Positions 16,885 to 25,993 of a stretch of DNA of 64,000 nucleotides are shown piece after piece. The stretch comes from Lachnospiraceae bacterium. Lineage in GTDB: Bacteria; Bacillota_A; Clostridia; Lachnospirales; Lachnospiraceae. The position numbers and the translations under genes are program-made. The first letter of the stretch is position 1; each line of letters opens with the position of its first letter. The stretch covers positions 103,106-167,105 of the forward strand of contig QXWX01000003.1 of the NCBI GenBank assembly GCA_009911175.1, read 5' to 3'. The notes below the pieces were generated by a model, which was not told where the DNA came from, searched no databases, and saw nothing but the letters and a program-made list of their open reading frames with translations.

Positions 16885-17898
16885 TTATACCGCTACATCC
16901 TCTTTATTTTCAATAATGCGGTCTTCAATCTTTACTGCGACATTCTTGTTATGTACGCCAAGCTGCCCGTTGAACCAAGGCTGTCCCTCGATAAACAGGG
17001 AAACAAGGGAATCCTGCGGCTTGTTCAGGTCGATCACGTCTCCTACATGGAGATTGTATACATCGTCCAGGTTCAGCTTCGCCACACCAAGCTGCGCCAT
17101 AACGTCCATCGTGGACTCCCGAATGCTGTCCATGATCTCTTCCCTGTTGCTCTTGACATGCTCGCCCTTCTTCGCGATATGCTTCGTCTTGTCAATGATA
17201 TCGAAGATATTGCTCAGCAGAGTCCCGGGGATACAGATGTTCATCGTTCCTACCACGTCTCCAAGCGTGATCGTCAGCATGATGATGACAACCGTCTCGT
17301 CCACGCTGATCCCCTGGAACATGCTCGGGTTCTCCTCAATATGCTCAAACTGCGTATTCAACGCGATGTGGGTCCCCCACACATCCGTGTTAATCGCCAC
17401 CAGATACTTGATGATCTTCTCATACAACGCAAGCTCTATATCCGTATAAGTATAAGATATATCAATGGACCTGTCAAATCCAAGTCCTCCCAGCATCCGG
17501 TCGATCATCGCCGTCATCAGTGTCGGCGCTATATGGAAAAGCACAGGCGGATTGGTAGAATTATCCGGCAATTCCACTTCAGCCACGGTCAATACGTCCG
17601 TCTCATTCAGCGCGTTTCCAAATTCATAATAACGCTGCTCCTCGATCCCGACCACTTCCACCTCGCTCACCAGCCGGAACAGGCCGTTGATCTGCGATGT
17701 CGCGATCCTGCAGTAGTTGTCATAGATGCTGCGAAGCATTTTCAGCTTATCTTTTGTATACTTTTTCGGACTATAAAAGTCATATTTTCTGTATTCCTGC
17801 TTCGGTTTTTCAGGCTCCGACGCCTTTGTCTCCGATTCGGCATTTTGCATTGAATTCAGCAGCGCGTCTATTTGACTTTGTGATAATACATCTGCCAT
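16885..17898 (-). CDS. fliM: Flagellar motor switch protein FliM
   Basis: The 337-residue product begins MADVLSQSQIDALLNSM, the CheY-P binding peptide. A CheC-like middle domain (about 50-230) follows, with LGGLGFDRSIDISYT-type segments, then a C-terminal SpoA domain (about 255-330) with LHVGDVIDLNKPQ. It forms the C-ring with FliG and FliY. It follows motB with only 97 bp between them; no fliL is present there. Confidence 0.96.
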   Translation of the reverse strand: MADVLSQSQIDALLNSMQNAESETKASEPEKPKQEYRKYDFYSPKKYTKDKLKMLRSIYDNYCRIATSQINGLFRLVSEVEVVGIEEQRYYEFGNALNETDVLTVAEVELPDNSTNPPVLFHIAPTLMTAMIDRMLGGLGFDRSIDISYTYTDIELALYEKIIKYLVAINTDVWGTHIALNTQFEHIEENPSMFQGISVDETVVIIMLTITLGDVVGTMNICIPGTLLSNIFDIIDKTKHIAKKGEHVKSNREEIMDSIRESTMDVMAQLGVAKLNLDDVYNLHVGDVIDLNKPQDSLVSLFIEGQPWFNGQLGVHNKNVAVKIEDRIIENKEDVAV

Positions 17899-17995
17899 CC
17901 CAAACCCCTACTTTCATTATTAATTAGCATGCTCAGCTTCTGATTCGGCCTTTGGAAGGACCGGCCGTCCTCCGCCGTCAGGCGGTTGACTGCGG

Positions 17996-18763
17996 TTACT
18001 GCGCTGTTCTGTCCATCTCCGCATAGTACTCTTCCAGGCTCTTCGACACGGTATCCGACTTGGTGATCAGCATCTCTACCCTTCGGTTCTTTGCCCGGTT
18101 CTCCTCCGTATCGAACGGAGCGATCGGACGGAACTGTCCGTAAGATACAGCTACCAGCTTATCCGGCGTTACCGTCGTCCGCTGCTGAATATATGCCGTA
18201 ACTCTGGCCGCTCTTTCCGCCGAAAGTACACGGTCTGATTCCGGCTCGTTCATCTGGTTTGGATCTGCCTGCGTGGTGTGTCCCAGGATCTGGATTTCCT
18301 TGATGGACTCCGATACTCCTGAAATGATTGTGGCAAACTGATCCAAAATCCCTTTTCCTTCATCTTTTATAATGGAACTGTCCCCTGCGAAAAACACATT
18401 GTCACGAAATGTAACAAATGTAAACCCATCGCCTTTGTACAGATCCACCTCTCCTTCCATCCCGGCTTCCTCCAAGGCCTTTCTCAGTTCCTCATACAGG
18501 GAGTCGAACTCGTCCTCGTCCATCGACCCGTCCTCCACGTGGTTGGGGACTTCCTCCGTAGCCTCCGGTACGTTGTCTATGGCGATCTGTGAGACCTCCA
18601 CCGCGTTCGGGTTGAAGCTTTTTACAACCTGTATCCATTTTGCCTGGTCTACGGTAGAGATGGAGTACAGGAGCACGAAAAAGCACAGCAATAGTGTAAC
18701 CAGGTCACCGTATGTATCCATCCAGTTCGCGCCGCCGCTGGCTGATTTATTCCTCTTCTTCAT
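17996..18763 (-). CDS. motB: Flagellar stator protein MotB
   Basis: The 255-residue protein has a short cytoplasmic N-terminus, one membrane helix with the proton-binding Asp20 in DTYGDLVTLLLCFFV, a plug/linker and a C-terminal OmpA-like peptidoglycan-binding domain (ILGHTTQADPNQMNEPESDR; NRRVEMLI). The Asp is in the context used by H+ stators. AGGAGGAG precedes the ATG; motA lies 70 bp upstream in the operon. Confidence 0.95.
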   Translation of the reverse strand: MKKRNKSASGGANWMDTYGDLVTLLLCFFVLLYSISTVDQAKWIQVVKSFNPNAVEVSQIAIDNVPEATEEVPNHVEDGSMDEDEFDSLYEELRKALEEAGMEGEVDLYKGDGFTFVTFRDNVFFAGDSSIIKDEGKGILDQFATIISGVSESIKEIQILGHTTQADPNQMNEPESDRVLSAERAARVTAYIQQRTTVTPDKLVAVSYGQFRPIAPFDTEENRAKNRRVEMLITKSDTVSKSLEEYYAEMDRTAQ

Positions 18764-18833
18764 ATTCTCCTCCTGTTGCCTGCCGCATATCCGTGTGCCT
18801 CACAGCCAGATATACCCGGTCAGTCATCTGTCA

Positions 18834-19643
18834 TTATTCCGCGTCAGCTTTTCCGCCTCCGCCCGATGAATCCAGAAGCTTCTCACGCCCCTTCTGGGCA
18901 ACGTATGTAACCAGCTTCTCTTTCAGGAACTTCGGATTGTCTCCTGACTGGATCGCAAGGATACCTTCGATCATGATCTGTTTATACAGAAGTTCTTCTT
19001 CATTTCTGATCGTCAGCTTATTCGCAATAGGTGAGAAAAGTACGTTTGCAAGGATACAGCCGTAGAACGTGGTGATCAGGGCTGTCGCCATGGCAGGACC
19101 GATGGAGGAAGCTCCTCCGGAATCAATGTCCATCTCCTTCAACATGTTAACCAATCCGACCAGGGTACCGATCATACCGAATGCCGGTGAAAACGCGGAA
19201 GCCTTGTTGAACAGGTTGATGCCTTCCTCATGCCGCGCGGACATGGCGTCTACTTCATTTTCCAGGAGCGCCCGGACCTCCTCGGGTTCCGTGGCATCCA
19301 CGATGAGCATGATGCCCTGCTTGAAAAACGGGTCGTCGATCTCATTGGCCTTTTCTTCCAGCGCCAGCAAGCCGTTCTTTCTGGCAAGCTGTGCCATCTC
19401 CTCCAGTGTGTCCACCAGAAAACCGATGTTGTAGCGGTTGCCCTGGATCAGGAGCACCAGCATCTTGGGGATCGTTGCAAGTGTCTTCAATGGGTAGCTG
19501 GCCACGACCGCACAGATCGCGCCGCCGACTACGATCGCCAAACTCGGCGGATCCCAGAAGTTCCCCAGCTTTGTCGGATTGATACCGACAAATACAATCA
19601 GCACCGCACTTACGACTATACCTAAAATTGTTGTTATATCCAT
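18834..19643 (-). CDS. motA: Flagellar stator protein MotA
   Basis: The 269-residue product has four predicted membrane helices, a large cytoplasmic loop and the conserved FSPAFGMIGTLVGLVNML segment with the proline needed for torque generation. It pairs with MotB encoded just downstream. The C-terminus ends in a Gly/Lys-rich tail. Confidence 0.95.
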   Translation of the reverse strand: MDITTILGIVVSAVLIVFVGINPTKLGNFWDPPSLAIVVGGAICAVVASYPLKTLATIPKMLVLLIQGNRYNIGFLVDTLEEMAQLARKNGLLALEEKANEIDDPFFKQGIMLIVDATEPEEVRALLENEVDAMSARHEEGINLFNKASAFSPAFGMIGTLVGLVNMLKEMDIDSGGASSIGPAMATALITTFYGCILANVLFSPIANKLTIRNEEELLYKQIMIEGILAIQSGDNPKFLKEKLVTYVAQKGREKLLDSSGGGGKADAE

Positions 19644-19667
19644 ATTCTCTTCACCGCCCTTACCTTT

Positions 19668-19865
19668 TTATCTGTCCGTATGGAAACTATGAATCTTTTC
19701 GTTATACGCAATCGTTTTTTCAATGATCTCCTCAGCGCTCTCCTTCACGATGAAGAACTTTCCGTTCATCATGATCACCTTGGATTCCGGTATCAGTTCT
19801 ACCGATTCGATCTGATCGCAGTTCAGCACGATCTTATTGTCATTTAATTTGGTCAGCATAATCAT
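19668..19865 (-). CDS. flbD: FlbD family flagellar protein
   Basis: The ATG at 19865 has AGAGG 9 nt upstream; a TTG 24 nt earlier is less likely. The 65-residue product, beginning MIMLTKLNDNKIVLNCDQIE, matches the small FlbD (SwrD) family found between flgE and motA in Firmicutes. In Bacillus the homologue raises stator power. It is soluble with no membrane segment. Confidence 0.88.
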   Translation of the reverse strand: MIMLTKLNDNKIVLNCDQIESVELIPESKVIMMNGKFFIVKESAEEIIEKTIAYNEKIHSFHTDR

Positions 19866-20093
19866 ATCATATTCCCTCTTCTTTTTCAAACGCGGCCAGG
19901 ATTACGGAAGGAATCTTAGCTGCGCTTTTACCTCCTCTATATCATTAAACAGCAGGCAATATCGGTTCAATACCTGCACAGACCGCATGAACTGCGGAAC
20001 TGTAAAAGATGACCCTGCCGCATGATGGATATGCGCGGACAGTCGGCTTACAATCCCTTTGTACAAAATCATTACAGACAGTACATCAGGCCG

Positions 20094-20127
20094 GGATCTG
20101 CCATGAAATACGCTTCATGGCAGATCC
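20094..20127. other. Perfect 14-bp hairpin in the flgE-flbD gap
   Basis: GGATCTGCCATGAA (20094-20107) and its exact complement TTCATGGCAGATCC (20114-20127) enclose a 6-nt loop. No T-run follows on either strand, so it is not a standard terminator. A smaller stem AGTCCTG/CAGGACT lies just after the flgE stop. The 19890-20217 interval otherwise holds no gene I can support. It may be an RNA processing or stability element that uncouples flgE from flbD-motA. Confidence 0.6.
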
Positions 20128-20217
20128 GCAGCGATATTTATATGGATATGCAAATAAATGGTTTATATGTCATGTATCTGCAAGCTGCTGCGCAGTCCTG
20201 GTTGATATCATTCAGGA

Positions 20218-21516
20218 CTAACGTTTCATGCTTACAAGTTCCTGCAGCATCTCATCCGTTACAGTGATGATCTTCGAGTTCGCCTGGAAACCTCTCTGGG
20301 TTGTGATGATGTTGGAGAACTCGTTGGCAAGGTCTACGTTGGCCATTTCCAGTTTACCGCCGAGGAGTCTTCCTGCGGGGCCTGTGCTTGGCTTCACGTC
20401 AGTTACTTCACCCGCATTGTCGCCAATTGTATAATAGTAGCCATCTGTCTTTTCCAGACCATTCGGATTCTGGACAGAAATCAAAGCGACCTGTCCAAGC
20501 GCAATCACTCGTTTCTGCTCATCGACACCGATCACAGTTCCGTCTTCACTGATTGAGTAATTATCCAATTGATAGCGCTGCCCTGTCGTCGGATCTATTG
20601 GGATTCTGATCGTGGATAGTTCCTCTGAAAATTCTGCGGGGACACCTGCCACATAATCTGTACCTGCCTTCGGATCTCTATATTCACATCCAGTTTGACC
20701 ATTTGTACCAAACTTGACTACTAATTGATCAAAGTCATTTTGAACCGCCGTTCCCGTCTTATTCGACTTAATTGTAAAACTCGGACGATTCTCAAGAGTA
20801 CCTCCTCCAACGTCAACTCGCGTAAACCCATTGTACTCAATTGTAAAGCCTTCAAATGATTTATCTGTTAACGCTTTATCCACCCAGTCTTCTACTGCCT
20901 TTATCTCATCAGTGGGATTAGTCGTTTCTACTTCTACATCTGCTATTTTAATATAACTCTTACCTGTAGTAGCATCAGTCCTAATAGCAGGTTTATCAGC
21001 CCCTCTTACAGTCACGCTCGCCCCTGTAGCCGGCGTTTCCGGTATACCTGTACCGTCTACCAGCGCATATCCATACACATAACTTCTCTGGTCATCCACC
21101 AGATATCCGTTTTCGTCTACACTGAATATACCAACTCTGGAGAGACTCAATCCCGAAGATTTGATATCCGTAAAGCTTCCGTTTACCATCGGTCCCACCA
21201 GGAAGAATCCTGTTCCGTCAATCATACAGTCCATTGGTCTGGATGACGGAGCCGGTGCCCCTGTCTCGAAAACATTTGAGATCGATGATACCTGAGAACC
21301 ATAACCAACCTGGGATGCATTACGCCCACCGTAAGCACCTGCTGTCACATCACCGCTGGAACTGTTGAATGTATTTGTGTACATGGAGTCCTTGAAGTTG
21401 TAGCTGTATCCCTTGAATCCCCATGTATTTACATTGGCGATATTATTACCGATTACGTCCATCTTGGACTGATGCGCCTTGAGTCCTGCGACTCCTGCTA
21501 TCATTGATCTGACCAT
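20218..21516 (-). CDS. flgE: Flagellar hook protein FlgE
   Basis: The 432-residue product has the N-terminal axial motif VIGNNIANVNTWGFKGYSYNF and a C-terminal helix IITTQRGFQANSKIITVTDE. Between them, DGTGFFLVGPM and a variable domain (about 170-300) are typical of hook proteins. It forms the universal joint outside the rod, capped by FlgD during assembly. Upstream in the operon are the TIGR02530-type gene and flgD. The variable-domain segment around 20700-21000 has a lower GC content than the rest of the gene. Confidence 0.95.
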   Translation of the reverse strand: MVRSMIAGVAGLKAHQSKMDVIGNNIANVNTWGFKGYSYNFKDSMYTNTFNSSSGDVTAGAYGGRNASQVGYGSQVSSISNVFETGAPAPSSRPMDCMIDGTGFFLVGPMVNGSFTDIKSSGLSLSRVGIFSVDENGYLVDDQRSYVYGYALVDGTGIPETPATGASVTVRGADKPAIRTDATTGKSYIKIADVEVETTNPTDEIKAVEDWVDKALTDKSFEGFTIEYNGFTRVDVGGGTLENRPSFTIKSNKTGTAVQNDFDQLVVKFGTNGQTGCEYRDPKAGTDYVAGVPAEFSEELSTIRIPIDPTTGQRYQLDNYSISEDGTVIGVDEQKRVIALGQVALISVQNPNGLEKTDGYYYTIGDNAGEVTDVKPSTGPAGRLLGGKLEMANVDLANEFSNIITTQRGFQANSKIITVTDEMLQELVSMKR

Positions 21517-21644
21517 TTTTATTTACTTCCTTTCTTTTCTATACAACCCTCTGCCGTACCTGCGCGCCCCGCTCCTTTTCCAAAGAGGGCGCGCGCCTGT
21601 ACCTGCGAGTCACGCAGGCACGAAACCTCCACAAATGGTCCGGC

Positions 21645-22067
21645 TTACATGAGTACGGCACTGTCAATATTGGTAAAAATATTTTCTTTCATTTCCGTTC
21701 CAGACATCGTTGTCACGACTACGTTGTTCGGGACATTTACAATAAAGGCTCCGCTCTCCCCGATGATGACTACATCCCTGGCGCCCTTGGCCCGGGCCTT
21801 CTGAACTGCCTGATTAAGGTCATTGAGAAGATTGTCTGTCATATTGATGCCGCGCTCCTGCACTCTCCGCGCCGCATGCTTCGAGAATTGGACGGACTGC
21901 GCCTTTTGCGCCTCCTGCTGCAGAAGGTCTGAAAACTGTACGCCCGAAGTGGTGTCTGCCGTCTTCTGAAGCTGCAGTGAAGCAGATTGAAGCTTCAGCG
22001 CGCCGGCATTTGTAATCTGATTGATCTGATTAACCGGAGGAATCTGATTGATCTTGTTTCCCATCAT
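21645..22067 (-). CDS. Conserved flagellar operon protein (TIGR02530 type)
   Basis: This protein of about 140 residues has the conserved core VQFSKHAARRVQERGINMTD, followed by ARDVVIIGESGAFIVNVPNN and VVTTM. This family is restricted to flagellar operons, usually between flgD and flgE as here, and its precise role is not known. The ATG at 22067 has AAGGCGG a few bases upstream. Confidence 0.88.
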   Translation of the reverse strand: MMGNKINQIPPVNQINQITNAGALKLQSASLQLQKTADTTSGVQFSDLLQQEAQKAQSVQFSKHAARRVQERGINMTDNLLNDLNQAVQKARAKGARDVVIIGESGAFIVNVPNNVVVTTMSGTEMKENIFTNIDSAVLM

Positions 22068-22100
22068 ATGCACCGCCTTTATCTCTCACCTGCAAATGCT

Positions 22101-22685
22101 CTACTTCTTAGAATCCTGCGTCTTGTCGTCTGTTCCCTCTGTCTTGTCTGTGGAATCGGTCTTGTCGTCTGTATCCTCTGTCTTATCTGTGGAATCGGTC
22201 TTATCATCCGTATCCACCTTCGGCACGTCCCCGATAGCCATGATGCTTGACAGCTCGTATTTCTTACCGTCCACATATACGGATGTGGCTCCGGTCAAGT
22301 CTACCCCGGTCACAATTCCCTTCTTTGTCTCGACTACCTTACCATCCTCGTCGGTCTTGGTTACAACCGTGACTTCCCTTCCAAGAAGCCCTGTGGAATA
22401 GGTGGTCAGCGTTACGGACGAAAGGTTATTGATTACGGTTGAAAAATTCGAGATCGCCGTTGCCATAGAGCTCATGGTGCTCATATTGGACATCTGGGTG
22501 ATCTGCTCCATCATTGCCGCATTGTCCATCGGATTGGACATATCCTGATACTTCAGCTCTGCGGCGATCAGTTTCCAGAAGTCGTCGGTACTGAGTGTGG
22601 AATTATCAGACTTTGCGCCTGCCTGTGTTGCCAGGCTTGCATTATACAATCCACTTGCTACATCACTGTCCAAATTTACTGCCAT
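22101..22685 (-). CDS. flgD: Flagellar hook-cap assembly protein FlgD
   Basis: The 194-residue product carries the N-terminal FlgD motif LSTDDFWKLIAAELKYQDMS and MDNAAMMEQITQMS. A short beta domain GREVTVVTKTDEDGKVVE follows. The last 35 or so residues are a low-complexity Asp/Thr/Lys tail built of repeated TDKTE and TDDKT units. FlgD caps the growing hook and interacts with FliK, encoded upstream. AGGAG precedes the ATG. Confidence 0.92.
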   Translation of the reverse strand: MAVNLDSDVASGLYNASLATQAGAKSDNSTLSTDDFWKLIAAELKYQDMSNPMDNAAMMEQITQMSNMSTMSSMATAISNFSTVINNLSSVTLTTYSTGLLGREVTVVTKTDEDGKVVETKKGIVTGVDLTGATSVYVDGKKYELSSIMAIGDVPKVDTDDKTDSTDKTEDTDDKTDSTDKTEGTDDKTQDSKK

Positions 22686-22713
22686 ATGTTCTTCGTCTCC
22701 TTTCTATTACTAA

Positions 22714-23883
22714 TTACACTGTGAGTCCCAGGCGGAGCTTCTGTAAGAACTGCTCGGAATCTTCAGAGTCCTGCTTCTGATGGTTTTCCTTCTGCTGCTC
22801 CCGTTCGTCCTGTTTGCCCTGCTGGTTCTCGTCGTTGTTCCGGTTCAGATAGTCGGGTTCCTGCTTCTCCACAATGATCTTCGTCTCACCGCCCAGGTTC
22901 TTGTCGATGATCACGCCGATCTCTCTCGCGCGGTCGCCCAGCACTTCCAGCGCTCTCTTTTCCGTACAGAAGATGGATACGGTAGCCTGACCGTCCTGAT
23001 ACTGAATCTTGACCGCAATCTTGCCCAGGTTCGCCGGCTCGATCTCGATCTCAAAGGAATCCGCGCCTTCCTGCATCTTTCCAAGGATCTGGTCTGTCAG
23101 CTTCTCGGGCAGCTCCTCCGGCTGTGCCACATGGACCTTCGTCACTTCCTGAGGGATCTCCTCCTGGATGTTCCGGACAGGTGCCTGCGCTACCGGCGCT
23201 GCAGCGGACTGTTCCGCATGGGTATTATCATCTGTCTGAGGCTGGGTTTCCTCTCCCGTGGACTGGGTTTTTACCGTTTCTCTGCGGATCGGCGCTGTCT
23301 CTGCTGTCTCCGGCGCTGCTGCCTGGACCTCAGGCTCTTTTACCTGAACGGTTTCCTGAGTCTTCACCTCTGCCTGGAAATTCGCTGCCGTATCTGCGGT
23401 CACATTCTGCTCCGGCTGTACATTGACCTGTTCCGTCATTCCATCAGCGATCAGCTCTCCCGCCGCTGTCGGATCTACTGCTGTCACTTCTGCGTCCGCC
23501 TGAACTACCTCCGGCACTTCAATAACTACCTCCGGCTCGGTCGTCAGAACCTCCGGGCGCATGCCCTGGCTCATCTGGTATGCCGCAAGCAGACCCATTG
23601 CCTGGCTGTCGTCTGTGCTGACTGTCTCCTCCGCGGTGTCCTCTTTGGTGTCTTTTGTGTCGGTGTCCTTGCCTTCCTCAGGCTTTTCGGTTTCCTCGGT
23701 TTTCTCCGGCTTGCCGTCCTTGGATACTTCCTGTGTAGTGCTGTCCTGGCTGCCGTCCTGCTTGCCTTCGAGCAGCTTCTTGAACTGATCCGACTGGGTG
23801 TTCTTCACGCCCGTACTGTTGGTCTTGCCGCTGTCCGGCGCCTGGAAACCGATGTCCATTGCCTTCACATTTACATTCACCAT
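22714..23883 (-). CDS. fliK: Flagellar hook-length control protein FliK
   Basis: The 389-residue protein has a long, acidic, Glu/Thr/Pro/Val-rich disordered N-terminal region and a C-terminal FliK_C domain (about 260-350; SFEIEIEPANLGKIAVKIQY, the conserved LxPxxLGxV-type motif). It ends with a Glu/Gln/Lys-rich tail. FliK measures hook length and triggers the FlhB switch. AGGAGG precedes the ATG. A 509-residue frame on the other strand is a composition shadow. Confidence 0.9.
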   Translation of the reverse strand: MVNVNVKAMDIGFQAPDSGKTNSTGVKNTQSDQFKKLLEGKQDGSQDSTTQEVSKDGKPEKTEETEKPEEGKDTDTKDTKEDTAEETVSTDDSQAMGLLAAYQMSQGMRPEVLTTEPEVVIEVPEVVQADAEVTAVDPTAAGELIADGMTEQVNVQPEQNVTADTAANFQAEVKTQETVQVKEPEVQAAAPETAETAPIRRETVKTQSTGEETQPQTDDNTHAEQSAAAPVAQAPVRNIQEEIPQEVTKVHVAQPEELPEKLTDQILGKMQEGADSFEIEIEPANLGKIAVKIQYQDGQATVSIFCTEKRALEVLGDRAREIGVIIDKNLGGETKIIVEKQEPDYLNRNNDENQQGKQDEREQQKENHQKQDSEDSEQFLQKLRLGLTV

Positions 23884-24071
23884 TGGTTTTTCCTCCTTTC
23901 TGCCTCGATCCGAAATCCCCGTCAGAGACGGGCTTCCGTGATCGGAAATATTTTATATGGTAACTGTAGTAAATACAGGGTTACCCTTATTCCATACGGC
24001 CGGGTGTGTCATGCCGCGGATACGGCAGCTCCCGGCTGTCCCTTCTTGAATGCAGACATGGCAATAAGTGA

Positions 24072-24524
24072 TCATCCGTTCAGCCTTGCCATGGCGTCCC
24101 TTGTGGTCACAAATTCCTCAATCAATCGTTCATCCTGTTTTAATACTTCCTTATCGTACTCAAACCGCTTCCGTTCTTTTAATTTATCAATCGATGAGGT
24201 CTCCTTCTTCGCCTCCACGACTTCCTTCCGTTTGATCTCCTCCTGCTCCCGCAGCCTTGCAAGCTGTTCCTGCTTTCTGCGGATCTTCAGGCGCAGTGAG
24301 TCAAAGTAATTTTCATAGGTATGCATCTCGTTGATCTTCATACCATTCATTTTATTCTGCTGAAACTCGGCAGCGCATTGGCTGTACTCGTGTTCCAGTT
24401 CATCAATTGCGTTTTCACATTCCCTGATCTTCGCCAGTATCCTGGCGTGCTCCCCTTTCAGGCTGTCCAGTACCTGCTCCTTATAACGAAGTACCGTGTC
24501 CAATGGGAAAAAGAATTTTTTCAT
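24072..24524 (-). CDS. fliJ: Flagellar export chaperone FliJ
   Basis: The 150-residue product is almost entirely charged coiled coil, starting MKKFFFPLDTVLRYKEQ, the typical FliJ N-terminus. It forms the stalk of the FliI ATPase and lies just after fliI in the conserved fliH-fliI-fliJ-fliK order. Confidence 0.9.
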   Translation of the reverse strand: MKKFFFPLDTVLRYKEQVLDSLKGEHARILAKIRECENAIDELEHEYSQCAAEFQQNKMNGMKINEMHTYENYFDSLRLKIRRKQEQLARLREQEEIKRKEVVEAKKETSSIDKLKERKRFEYDKEVLKQDERLIEEFVTTRDAMARLNG

Positions 24525-24578
24525 CTTCGTGCGTCCTCGCTTTGATTATTCGCGGCCCGTATCGGCCGCCTGGCATAT

Positions 24579-25886
24579 CTACTGCAGGATCCGCTGCATG
24601 ATCCGCAGCGATTCCTCAACCGAAAAGCTTTCGTCTGTCTTCTGCATTAAGAATTCATTGACCTTGTCGATCTTGGATATGGCAACGTCCAGTTTGGGGT
24701 TGGTCCCCGCCTTGTACGCGCCGATGGAGATCAGGTCCTCATTTTTTGTATACAGGCTCAGGATATCCCGAAGCCTTGCCGCCGCATCCTTATGCTCCTG
24801 GGGTACGATGCTGGACATCAGACGGGAGATGCTCGCGTTGATATCAATAGCCGGGAAATGGTTCTCATTAGCCAGCTTTCTGGTCAGCACAATATGTCCG
24901 TCCAGGATTCCCCGTACCGTATCGGATATGGGTTCGTTGGTATCGTCCCCTTCTACCAGCACAGTGTAAACCCCGGTGATGGAGCCTTTTTCAAAATTCC
25001 CGCTGCGCTCCAGGAGCTTGGGAAATTCCGCGTAGATGGACGGGGTATATCCTCTCGCCACAGGCGGCTCTCCTGTGGCAAGCCCGATCTCGCGCTGTGC
25101 CATGGCGAAACGGGTGAGGGAGTCCATCATCAGCAGGACGTCCTTCCCCTGGTCTTTGAAATATTCGGCAATGGTGGTGGCAACCAGAGGACACTTGACG
25201 CGGAGCATGGCGGGCTGATCCGAGGTGGCTACGACGACCACGCTCCTTTTCATCCCTTCCGGGCCCAGGTCATTTTCCACAAATTCGCGGACCTCACGGC
25301 CTCGCTCTCCTACCAGCGCAATGACGTTGATGTCTGCCTTGACGTTCTTCGCGATCATGCCGAGCAAGGTACTCTTGCCCACGCCGCTTCCCGCGAAAAT
25401 GCCGATACGCTGGCCTTTGCCGATGGTATTCATGCCGTCGATCGCCTTGACGCCGAACTCCAGAGGGTCGGAAATGGGCGGCCGGGACATGGGGTTGATA
25501 AATGCGTTTTCTACGTAATAGTATCTGGAGGAGGGCAGCGGCCCCTTGTCATCCATGGGGTTGCCCGTAGCGTCTATGATGCGCCCCCGCAGAAATTCTC
25601 CTACCGGGATCTTGAGACGCTTCCTGGTGTTCCGCACAAAGCTGCCTGCCGAAACGCCGCTCAGGTTCTCATAGGCCATGAGCTGCATCTTATCTTCCCG
25701 AAAGCCGACGACCTCCACAGGGATCTGCCTGCGCTTCTCCTCATTGTAGATCATGGCGATATCACCGATGCTGGCGCGGTTTCCGGAGGATTCCATAGAC
25801 ATGCCGATTACATTTTCAATTTTTCCTATGTAGCTGACTGTCTCTGCTTTCTGGATCAGCTCCGGCAGCTTCGAAAACACATGCAT
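24579..25886 (-). CDS. fliI: Flagellar export ATPase FliI
   Basis: The 435-residue protein has the F1-beta-like fold with Walker A GSGVGKST at 166-173, Walker B within DVLLMMDSLTRFAMA, and the family segment LATGEPPVARGYTPS. It energises export with FliH and FliJ. GAGGTG precedes the ATG. Confidence 0.97.
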   Translation of the reverse strand: MHVFSKLPELIQKAETVSYIGKIENVIGMSMESSGNRASIGDIAMIYNEEKRRQIPVEVVGFREDKMQLMAYENLSGVSAGSFVRNTRKRLKIPVGEFLRGRIIDATGNPMDDKGPLPSSRYYYVENAFINPMSRPPISDPLEFGVKAIDGMNTIGKGQRIGIFAGSGVGKSTLLGMIAKNVKADINVIALVGERGREVREFVENDLGPEGMKRSVVVVATSDQPAMLRVKCPLVATTIAEYFKDQGKDVLLMMDSLTRFAMAQREIGLATGEPPVARGYTPSIYAEFPKLLERSGNFEKGSITGVYTVLVEGDDTNEPISDTVRGILDGHIVLTRKLANENHFPAIDINASISRLMSSIVPQEHKDAAARLRDILSLYTKNEDLISIGAYKAGTNPKLDVAISKIDKVNEFLMQKTDESFSVEESLRIMQRILQ

Positions 25887-25993
25887 TCACCTCGGTTTCT
25901 GTCTGTATCTGTATCATGCTCCGGCATGCGGGCACCTGCTTTTTCTGACCGCGCCGGTCACATCTGTCTGACTGCTCTCTTTATCAATATGCG

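Noticed and set aside
20094..20127. Rho-independent terminator after flgE
   Set aside because: The stem is perfect but no T-tract follows on either strand.
22780..24309. 509-residue plus-strand frame with leucine/cysteine-rich hydrophobic stretches
   Set aside because: Antisense to fliK and fliJ; hydrophobicity comes from reading Glu/Gln codons backwards.
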